In this document: positions 1 through 4,926 of the stretch, in pieces
Layout: each line of letters starts with the position of its first letter
Numbering within the stretch: the first letter of the stretch is position 1
Assembly (NCBI GenBank): GCA_020025415.1
Contig: JAHHSB010000047.1
Location: forward strand, 1-9,143
Source: Oscillibacter sp.
GTDB taxonomy: Bacteria; Bacillota; Clostridia; Oscillospirales; Oscillospiraceae
DNA: 9,143 bases
Direction: 5' to 3'
Notes under the pieces: model-generated
Told to the model about the DNA's origin: nothing
Databases searched by the model: none
The model's input: only the letters and a program-made list of their open reading frames with translations
Translations under genes and position numbers: made by a program

Positions 1-52
1 GCCAGCGGCTCCAGAGCACCGCGGCAGCCGCCGACAGCAGCACCGCTGCCAC
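1..52 (-). CDS. Probable sensor histidine kinase, first 17 codons only
   Basis: The window edge cuts this gene, so only the N-terminus is visible. Reading leftward from a GTG at 52-50 gives VAAVLLSAAAAVLWSRW, a hydrophobic stretch ending in Arg and Trp. This fits a first transmembrane segment. The start is uncertain: the frame stays open upstream into the end of the response regulator and has no ATG, so an earlier non-AUG start is possible. A purine-rich GGGGCGGG lies about 10 nt before this GTG. The gene begins only about 20 nt after the response regulator stop and on the same strand, the usual place for the cognate kinase. That identity is inferred from position and the membrane segment alone. 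Confidence 0.45.
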   Translation of the reverse strand, partial: MAAVLLSAAAAVLWSRW

Positions 53-72
53 CGCGGCGTAACCCGCCCCGC

Positions 73-753
73 TCAGGGCGCCACCGCCCAGGTGTAGCCG
101 ATGCCGTACACCGTTTTGAGATATTCCGGCCGGGCCGGATCCGCCTCCAGCTTGCCCCGCAGCCGCTTCACCGTCACGGACAAAGCGTTTTCATCCACAT
201 ACTCCGCCCCGTCAGTCCACACCCGGTCTACCAGGGTGGTCCGGGCCACCGCGTGTCCCCGGTTCTCCACCAGCACCCGCAGCAGCCTCTGCTCCGTTTT
301 GGAAAGCTCCACCGCCGTGCCGTCCCGGCGGAAGTCCATGGAGGCAAAGTCAAAGGAAAAGGGCCCCAGGGCCAGGGCATCCTTCCGCCGGGTGGCGCCT
401 CGGCGCAGCTGGGCCGCCACCCGGGCCCGAAGTACCGCCACAGAGAAGGGCTTGGTGATATAGTCGTCCGCCCCGGCTTCCAGCCCGGTGACCTCGTCCA
501 GTTCCAGGTCGTTGGCAGTGAGCAGGATCACCGGCACGGCGCTGCCCTGGCGCAGACGACGCAGCAGGCTAAGGCCGCTGCCGTCCGGCAGGTTAATATC
601 CAGGATCAAAAGGTCAAATTCCTCCCGGAGCAGCAGCTCCCGGGCCTGGGCCAGGGTGCCCCGCCGGGTGACGGAGATCTGCTGGCCCTCCAGGGCCAGG
701 GCGATGCCCTGGGAAAGGGTTTCGTCATCTTCTAATAGAAAAATCCGCGGCAT
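73..753 (-). CDS. OmpR/PhoB-family response regulator
   Basis: A 226-aa transcription factor of a two-component system, acting in the cytoplasm as a DNA-binding switch controlled by phosphorylation. The receiver domain covers about residues 1-115. It has the acidic pair Asp9-Asp10, the probable phosphoacceptor Asp52 in LILDINLPDGSG, switch residue Thr79 in ILLTAND, and the conserved Lys101 in TKPF. A winged-helix Trans_reg_C domain covers about 128-224 and ends in the typical VYGIGYTW. The start is ATG at 753 because AGGAGG sits 8-9 nt upstream. A longer frame opening at 789 would add 12 unlikely residues and place that SD inside the coding region. It has its own promoter behind the sigma operon's terminator and is followed by a probable kinase gene. 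The target genes and stimulus cannot be read from the sequence. Confidence 0.95.
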   Translation of the reverse strand: MPRIFLLEDDETLSQGIALALEGQQISVTRRGTLAQARELLLREEFDLLILDINLPDGSGLSLLRRLRQGSAVPVILLTANDLELDEVTGLEAGADDYITKPFSVAVLRARVAAQLRRGATRRKDALALGPFSFDFASMDFRRDGTAVELSKTEQRLLRVLVENRGHAVARTTLVDRVWTDGAEYVDENALSVTVKRLRGKLEADPARPEYLKTVYGIGYTWAVAP

Positions 754-764
754 GGCTGCGCCTC

Positions 765-796
765 CTGTGGTAGATCTGGTTTTCATCATACCACAG
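765..796. repeat. Perfect 8-bp inverted repeat, candidate operator of the response regulator gene
   Basis: CTGTGGTA at 765-772 and its exact reverse complement TACCACAG at 789-796 are separated by 16 bp. Seen on the minus strand, the upstream arm overlaps the proposed -10 element and the downstream arm abuts the AGGAGG ribosome binding site. The upstream arm would not lie in the transcript, so a DNA operator is more likely than an RNA hairpin. The arm centres are 24 bp apart, a little over two helical turns. Binding by the response regulator itself (autoregulation) is inference. Confidence 0.5.
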
Positions 797-813
797 TTTC
801 CGGGAAAAACCTA
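785..813 (-). promoter_or_regulatory. Promoter of the two-component operon (extended -10)
   Basis: On the minus strand TGGTATGAT (793-785) is an extended -10: TATGAT preceded by TG one base away. The hexamer 17 bp upstream, TAGGTT at 813-808, is a poor -35, which an extended -10 can tolerate. It lies downstream of the sigma operon terminator and about 30 nt before the response regulator start codon. It is the only good housekeeping-type match seen in this gap. Confidence 0.5.
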
Positions 814-832
814 CTGCTTTCCCCCGGACAGG

Positions 833-866
833 AAAAAGCCCGCCCCGGTTTCTTTCCGGGGCGGGC
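833..866 (-). terminator. Intrinsic terminator of the sigma/membrane-protein operon
   Basis: A perfect 11-bp GC-rich stem (856-866 pairing with 838-848) with a 7-nt loop is followed on the minus strand by TTTTT (837-833). It begins 7 nt after the stop codon of the membrane protein gene. It separates that operon from the response regulator gene. Confidence 0.9.
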
Positions 867-873
867 GCTTTGT

Positions 874-2601
874 TCAGTTTCCGGTGCTGCCTGCCGGGGG
901 CTTCGGGTCCGGCGTGTTGGTCCGGCGCACCTCCAGATAGTAGTGCTCCACCGCCGTATCCAGCTCCACCGTCCTGACATCGGCAGCCAGGTCAAAGCCG
1001 AAGTTCTGACGCACCAGCTGGATCTGCCCCCGGTCTTCCAGCGTGACCCGCTGGGCTGTGCAGCGGAGGTTGGAGCCCAGGGTACTCACCAGGTCGTAGC
1101 CGTAGATGCCCTGTTTTTTTGTGTGGGCGCAGGCGTAGTCAAAGCTGCCTGCCTTGGTCATCTCCGCATCCAGCGTGACGCTGCCGCCGGCGGGAATGGT
1201 GATCTCCGCATTCAGCCAGCACACCCGGTCCATGTTCAGCACCTCGCCGGCGATGTCCTCGATCCCGCCGGTGCTGTAGCGCTCCATGGCCGTGCTGGAC
1301 AGCAGCCCGTAGGAGAGCAGATGCTCCCAAAACGCCCGGTAACAGAGCTCAAAATCCACATCCGGCATCTGGGCCTCGCCGTAGAGGGGCATTCCCCAGA
1401 CCTTCGGCAGAATCTGGCGGAACATGGTGTCCAGGTTGCTTTCGTAGCGCTCCACCGTTACGCCGCAGCCCTCCAGAGGCTCGGTATCGAGGTCGGTGCC
1501 GCCGGTGACATAGCCCGCTACGCTCAGGTTTGTGATGTCCTCGCCCAGCACCAGCAGGTAGAAGCTCTCCCCGTAGCGGGACTCCCGGGGCTCCGGAATG
1601 GAGAAGCCCCGGACCATGGTGCCGCTCTCCGGGTCGTTCCGGAAGGCGTGGAAGCCATAGCTCAGCACGGTGGTCTGTTCATAGTCCAGGTGGAACTTCA
1701 CCTGGAGGGAGGGATTGGGCCGCCCCGCTTCCTCATCTTTTTCCGGCCCGTAGGGGTCGGTGAAGCGGTAGACCGTCACGGGAATACCGCTCACGTCCGG
1801 GGCAGGGCCCAGGGCGTTTGTCTGATAGCTGCCGTCCGCGAGCAGGGCCTTGTAATCCTCCCAGCTGTCGGCGGTGTCCAGGTTGACGGTGCCCTCGGGG
1901 TCATCTCCCGGCGAGTCGCCCCAGACACCCTCGAAGTTGCCGGAGTAGGCCCCCACATCAAGCTGCTTCTCCTCCAGCGCCTGGCCATCTAAACTCAGAG
2001 CGGGCAGGGGAGAGCTGCCCGGATCGCCGATCAGCTCCTGCAGCGAGGCGGCAAAGGGATAGAGCAGCGTCACCGTCTGATCCTGGTCGGAGCGGTTGGT
2101 CAGGGTGTAGCGGTCATAGACTTGGATATTGGTAGAGCGTTTATAGCGCCCGCCTTCGGGGTACCACTCGTTGTAGTCCTCCAGCACATCCTGGCGCTCT
2201 TCCTCGGTCAAATGGTTCCGAGAGGCGGCCTCCGCCTCGTTGGAGATCCACTCCGGTACCCAAGGGGCAAAGTCCAGGGTGATGTCCCGCTGGGCGGAGA
2301 TGGCGTCGTTTTCCGCCGCCAGGGTCAGGGGGAATACCGGCCCGGCGTAGGACATGAAGGTGGAGGAGCCGTCGGATCCGCTGCCGCCGCTCTGGCCGCC
2401 CATCCGGAGCAGCAGGAACGCTCCGCCGCCCACCGCCAGCACCAGACAGGCGGCCATGGCCGCCCAGCGCCGCCAGGGGGAACGCCGCCCCAGGGAATGG
2501 GGCTGGGAGCTGTTGGAATTGGGCAGCCTGGCGCCCTCGTCGATGCTCTTGTCGGACAGCTCGCTCAGGGATTGGAACAGCCGCTTGCTCTTGTCGCTCA
2601 T
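874..2601 (-). CDS. Membrane-anchored probable anti-sigma or sigma-regulating protein with large extracytoplasmic domain
   Basis: A 575-aa protein that I cannot place in a named family with certainty. It has a short cytoplasmic N-terminus (about 1-45), rich in Lys/Arg just before the membrane (RRSPWRRW). One transmembrane helix follows at about 46-65, then a Gly/Ser linker (about 68-82). The remaining residues, about 83-575, lie outside and look beta-rich, with VYDRYTLTNRSDQDQTVTLL typical of an immunoglobulin-like strand pattern. There is no signal peptidase site, catalytic motif or HxxxCxxC zinc anti-sigma motif. The start at 2601 is fixed by AAGGAG 8 nt upstream and by the ATGA overlap with the sigma gene's stop. 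The same frame extends upstream to 3072 only as a shadow of the sigma gene. The coupling suggests that it holds or senses for that sigma factor; this is inference from gene order and topology. It ends 7 nt before a terminator. Confidence 0.8.
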   Translation of the reverse strand: MSDKSKRLFQSLSELSDKSIDEGARLPNSNSSQPHSLGRRSPWRRWAAMAACLVLAVGGGAFLLLRMGGQSGGSGSDGSSTFMSYAGPVFPLTLAAENDAISAQRDITLDFAPWVPEWISNEAEAASRNHLTEEERQDVLEDYNEWYPEGGRYKRSTNIQVYDRYTLTNRSDQDQTVTLLYPFAASLQELIGDPGSSPLPALSLDGQALEEKQLDVGAYSGNFEGVWGDSPGDDPEGTVNLDTADSWEDYKALLADGSYQTNALGPAPDVSGIPVTVYRFTDPYGPEKDEEAGRPNPSLQVKFHLDYEQTTVLSYGFHAFRNDPESGTMVRGFSIPEPRESRYGESFYLLVLGEDITNLSVAGYVTGGTDLDTEPLEGCGVTVERYESNLDTMFRQILPKVWGMPLYGEAQMPDVDFELCYRAFWEHLLSYGLLSSTAMERYSTGGIEDIAGEVLNMDRVCWLNAEITIPAGGSVTLDAEMTKAGSFDYACAHTKKQGIYGYDLVSTLGSNLRCTAQRVTLEDRGQIQLVRQNFGFDLAADVRTVELDTAVEHYYLEVRRTNTPDPKPPAGSTGN

Positions 2602-3155
2602 AGGATCACTCCTTCCTGCTCCAGCGCCTGGCGCAGGTCCAGGCGCAGCCGCCGCAGCCGCTGGGAAAGCCGGTTGGGGCTCCAGCCCAGCTGCCCGGCC
2701 AGGTCCTTCACCGCCTCGGCATACCAGTAGCGCCGGAGGAACAGTGCCCGGTCCCCATCGGACAACTCTGCCAGCCAGCGCTCCACCGCCGCTGCGATCT
2801 CCCGGGTCTCCCACTGCTCCTCGGCGCTGGGCACGGCGGGGACGCAGTCCTCCAGCTCCAGGGTCAGGGCCTCCAGACCCTCGCCCCGCTTCTGGCTGCG
2901 CCCGGCGCGCCAGCGGTCGATGGACAGATTCCGGACGATCCGGCACAGATAGGCCCGCAGGGAGCCCGGCTTCTGGGGCGGCATGGTGTCCCAAGCCCGG
3001 TGCCAGGTGTCGTTGACGCACTCGTCGGCGTCTTCCCGGCTGCGGAGAATGTTGAACGAGACGCTCCGGCACAGCGGACCGTATTTTTCGTCGGAGGCCT
3101 GGATAGCCTCCGGGTCCCGCTGCCAGTACAGCGTGACAATGGCGGTGTCTTCCAT
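2598..3155 (-). CDS. ECF (sigma-70 group 4) RNA polymerase sigma factor
   Basis: A 185-aa alternative sigma factor that would direct RNA polymerase to a specific promoter set in response to an envelope or extracellular signal. The sigma-2 region covers about residues 22-88, with the -10-recognition/core-binding pattern DADECVNDTWHRAW (42-55) and LRAYLCRIVRNLSIDRWR (66-83). Region 4 (about 118-175) carries the helix-turn-helix for the -35 element, including VKDLAGQLGWSPNRLSQRL. The length is normal for the class and there is no C-terminal extension. ATG 3155 has a modest GAGGGGGG about 7-8 nt upstream. The TGA overlaps the next gene's ATG (ATGA), so the two products are probably made in fixed ratio. 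An ECF-like promoter upstream suggests self-activation. The exact ECF subgroup is not determined. Confidence 0.93.
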   Translation of the reverse strand: MEDTAIVTLYWQRDPEAIQASDEKYGPLCRSVSFNILRSREDADECVNDTWHRAWDTMPPQKPGSLRAYLCRIVRNLSIDRWRAGRSQKRGEGLEALTLELEDCVPAVPSAEEQWETREIAAAVERWLAELSDGDRALFLRRYWYAEAVKDLAGQLGWSPNRLSQRLRRLRLDLRQALEQEGVIL

Positions 3156-3200
3156 GATCTATCCCCCCTCGGGTACGGATTTTTTTTCTTCATCCATTTA

Positions 3201-3225
3201 GACGCAAAGCAGCCGGAAATGTGAC
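3201..3225 (-). promoter_or_regulatory. Putative autoregulated ECF promoter of the sigma operon
   Basis: On the minus strand GTCAC (3225-3221) and CGTC (3204-3201, continuing TAAAT) are separated by 16 bp, the spacing typical of ECF promoters, whose -10 is often CGTC or CGTA. The sigma start codon lies about 45 nt further on, after an A-rich stretch. No convincing housekeeping promoter was seen in this gap. Recognition by the adjacent sigma factor is inference. Confidence 0.45.
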
Positions 3226-3249
3226 GGCAGTGGAATGGGGCGGGCAGGA

Positions 3250-3613
3250 CGTTCGCCGTGGAAGGCGGGAATGTCGCAGCGCTCCTTGAGCTGCCGCTCA
3301 ATCTGGAGGCAGCGGGGGGCGGGGATATCCTCCAGATTCACGCCGCTGAAAGAGCCCGCCAGCAGAGCTGCGGTGTTGCCATCTGGTCCACATCCTGGCT
3401 GCGGATGCAAAGAGGGATGGTGTCTACCCCGCCGAAGGCCTTGAACGGCGCGCACTTACCCTCCATCACCGGTATGCCGGCCTCGGGCCCAATGCCCCCC
3501 AGGCCCAGCACGGTGCTGCCGTCGGTGACCACGGCCACCGTGTTCCGGCGGCGGGCAAGGTCATAGCTTTTCCGAGGATCCTTGGTGTGGGAAGTGGAAA
3601 ATCCTGCTTCCAT
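3250..3613 (-). pseudogene. Malic enzyme remnant (N-terminal part only, frameshifted)
   Basis: Broken copy of an NAD(P)-dependent malic enzyme, which would decarboxylate malate to pyruvate. The first part reads DPRKSYDLARRRNTVAVVTD, then GLGGIGPEAGIPVMEGK, then FKAFGGVDTIPLCI and SQDVD, all hallmark N-terminal malic enzyme sequence. Around 3372-3378 the frame changes. The sequence resumes one frame over as LLAGSFSGVNLEDIPAPRC and CDIPAFH. Counting codons against the family pattern, a single base is missing there. Similarity ends near 3255, where HDDQHGTA and the whole NAD-binding domain (over half of a roughly 400-aa enzyme) should follow. The N-terminal YTPGVAEPC block is also absent. An ATG at 3613 has no clear ribosome binding site. 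No functional enzyme can result. Confidence 0.85.
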
Positions 3614-3669
3614 TTTAAAAAGAACGGGCGGGGCTTTCAACGGGAAGGGAGGGGAGCACGGACGGCGCC

Positions 3670-4086
3670 TCAATCCTCCCGGCAGGCGGCGTCGATTAGC
3701 GCCGCGGCCCGGGCGATATACTCGCTCAGGGGCAGTTCCTCCACCCCTGCCATCTGGATGCCGCAGCGGTTCATGGGCACCAGGATCTTTTTGGCGGCGC
3801 TCTCCGTCACGGCCAGGGCCATGCGGGGGGTGACCTCGCCCATCATGGCGTTGGCCGCCAGGATCCCCGCCGGGCCGGCGATGATGTCCGCCTGGGGGGC
3901 CATCACTGCCACGGGGTTTTCCCCGGTGGCGCACTGGCGCACGCCGGCCTTCATCATGGCCGAGGTGGCGATGGAGTTGGCGCCGATGGCCATCAGCGTG
4001 CAGGGGCAGCCCCCCGCCAGCAGCCGCTCAGCCAGGGCGCTGCCGATCCGGCCCCCCTGGCCGTCGATGATGAGAACTGTTTTCAT
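3670..4086 (-). CDS. DUF3842 family protein
   Basis: A 138-aa cytoplasmic protein of the uncharacterised DUF3842 family, common in anaerobic Clostridia. It opens with MKTVLIIDGQGGRIG, a glycine-rich beta-alpha turn like a Rossmann nucleotide-binding loop. It continues with the family-typical GANSIATSAMMKAG (73 nt-scale centre of the protein), ATGENPVAVM, ADIIAGPAGILAANAMMGEVTP and KKILVPMNRCG. It is full length and has no membrane segment. ATG 4086 is chosen because GGAGG lies 8-9 nt upstream. A frame starting at 4203 would read through the leader and lacks family similarity. It has its own promoter and a long leader. The nearest downstream gene, 57 nt on, is the malic enzyme remnant. The family assignment is from recognised sequence; the biochemical function is unknown and the nucleotide-binding idea is inference. 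Confidence 0.85.
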   Translation of the reverse strand: MKTVLIIDGQGGRIGSALAERLLAGGCPCTLMAIGANSIATSAMMKAGVRQCATGENPVAVMAPQADIIAGPAGILAANAMMGEVTPRMALAVTESAAKKILVPMNRCGIQMAGVEELPLSEYIARAAALIDAACRED

Positions 4087-4386
4087 TGGTAGAACCTCCT
4101 GCTGGGGCGGTGGCGCCCCAAAATAAAATGTAGACTGAAAGCGGGCCGGGGAAGGGAAAGCCCGCGCCCGGACAGGGCACACCGGGCGGCGCACTCTTTC
4201 CACCGGGCGAACATGCCTGCCAGGGCCAAGCAGCCGTCAAGGGCGTCTGCCGCATCTGAACCATTTCCGTCAAATATCTGGTCAAAGTGAACCCAGCTCC
4301 TTTCCCGAAAGGCGGCAGGGATCGCCGGATTTCCCATAGGGGGATTTTCTGGCACCCCACCTGGGACGGCCGACCCAAAAACTTTC
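4087..4386 (-). promoter_or_regulatory. About 300-nt leader of the DUF3842 gene, possible cis-regulatory RNA
   Basis: This stretch has no convincing gene. On the minus strand it holds several GC-rich self-complementary segments: the near-palindrome GGGTCGGCCGTCCC near 4376-4363, a 7-bp hairpin CGCCCGG/CCGGGCG near 4190-4165, GCGGGC/GCCCGC near 4164-4140, and GGGGCG/CGCCCC at 4118-4103 just before the ribosome binding site. The leader is far longer than needed for translation. A frame opening with ATG near 4339 and ending in CAATGA over the DUF3842 start could encode about 85 residues, but it has no recognisable similarity. I could not match the leader to a known riboswitch class. Confidence 0.35.
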
Positions 4387-4418
4387 ATTATATTAGCACT
4401 TTTCACCATTAAAGGCAA
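4387..4418 (-). promoter_or_regulatory. Promoter of the DUF3842 leader
   Basis: An AT-rich island in otherwise GC-rich DNA. On the minus strand TTGCCT (4418-4413) is followed after 17 bp by TAATAT (4395-4390) with TG one base upstream (extended -10). An overlapping perfect TATAAT is at 4392-4387. Either -10 would start the transcript near 4380, giving a leader of about 290-295 nt. Confidence 0.55.
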
Positions 4419-4452
4419 GAAAAGAACGGAGAGGCAAAGGAACAAACGGGGG

Positions 4453-4481
4453 CTGGCAAGCCCAGGAGAATGTGCTATGCT
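4453..4481 (+). promoter_or_regulatory. Possible promoter of the cupin pseudogene
   Basis: CTGGCA (4453-4458) and TATGCT (4476-4481) are 17 bp apart, with TG one base before the -10. This would start transcription near 4488, about 65 nt before the pseudogene's ATG. It is divergent from the DUF3842 promoter. The match is moderate and the gene behind it is broken. Confidence 0.35.
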
Positions 4482-4554
4482 GACAAGCAGAGCTAAACGG
4501 GCCAGCCCGGCGGTCCTTCGTTGGGGCTGAGCACTTGGACATGAGGCACAGGGC

Positions 4555-4840
4555 ATGAAAGTCATGAAGGAATTTAAGCAGGGAATCCGCCTCATAGACG
4601 GGGTGACCCGGGATCTGGTGGCGGCCAACGAGGAATACTCCATCCCCATGTGCAGGCGGATTACGTGATCTCCGGCTGCGGCGAGCTGGTGGTGGGTGAG
4701 GAGGCAATCGAGATGAAGGCCGTGGACTGCATTCCGGTGGAGTCCAGCGTGCCCCGCGGCTTCCGCCTGATTAAGGAGAATCTGGAAGTGCTGGAATTTT
4801 TCGCCCCCGGCGGGAGAGTATCGAGGCGTTCCCCTTGTGA
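4555..4840 (+). pseudogene. Small cupin-domain protein, broken by two frame changes
   Basis: The only plausible plus-strand gene remnant. It reads in three successive frames. From ATG 4555 it gives MKVMKEFKQGIRLIDGVTRD and on to EEYSIPM, ending near 4650. Next frame: VQADYVISGCGELVVGEE, then a stretch ending PRGFRLIKEN and LEVLEFFAPGG, to about 4813. Third frame: ESIEAFPL and TGA at 4838-4840. YVISGxGELVVG and PxG(x)2-(x)4-N resemble the two cupin motifs, with a Leu where the second motif's metal-binding His is expected. The intact protein would have been about 95 aa. The first lesion could come from loss of a 4-nt unit in CATGCATGTG, which would also have removed a motif-1 His; this is inference. 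The second needs one base restored at GGCGGG. Sequencing error is a possible alternative. Confidence 0.65.
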
Positions 4841-4869
4841 AAAGGCCGCGCCCGGTCAAGAACATAGGG

Positions 4870-4907
4870 AAAAAGGAGCCGCAGGCGATCTGGCCCGCGG
4901 CTCCTTT
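4870..4907 (-). terminator. Intrinsic terminator of the hydrogenase operon
   Basis: An 11-bp stem (4897-4907 pairing with 4872-4882; GGAGCCGC core) with a 14-nt loop is followed on the minus strand by a T run. It starts 20 nt after the hydA stop. In the plus direction the hairpin is followed by TTTGTC, so it could also weakly end transcripts from the convergent cupin remnant. Confidence 0.85.
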
Positions 4908-4926
4908 GTCGTGTGGGAAGAACGAT

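Noticed and set aside
943..1992. 349-codon plus-strand frame opposite the membrane protein gene
   Set aside because: It is a GC-bias shadow with no ribosome binding site or family pattern; the minus strand has a coupled, terminated operon.
2602..3072. N-terminal extension of the 575-aa membrane protein up to 3072
   Set aside because: These 157 codons are the sigma factor gene in another frame (Pro/Gly/Arg-rich). The AAGGAG site and ATGA overlap fix the start at 2601.
4103..4118. GGGGCG/CGCCCC hairpin as a terminator before DUF3842
   Set aside because: The stem is only 6 bp and is followed by the ribosome binding site, not a T run.
4083..4339. About 85-codon minus-strand frame (MGNPAIPAAFRERSW...) ending over the DUF3842 start
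   Set aside because: It has no ribosome binding site that stands out and no recognised similarity, and its second half looks like GC-rich noncoding sequence. It is kept only as a remark in the leader entry.
4290..4380. Cobalamin-riboswitch-like words in the DUF3842 leader
   Set aside because: Only a short GGGAAATCCGGCG-like segment fits; the conserved downstream boxes are absent and the downstream gene is not a known B12-related gene.
4393..4707. 104-codon minus-strand frame starting MPPHPPPARR
   Set aside because: It is antisense to the cupin remnant and crosses the DUF3842 promoter. It has low-complexity composition and no family pattern.
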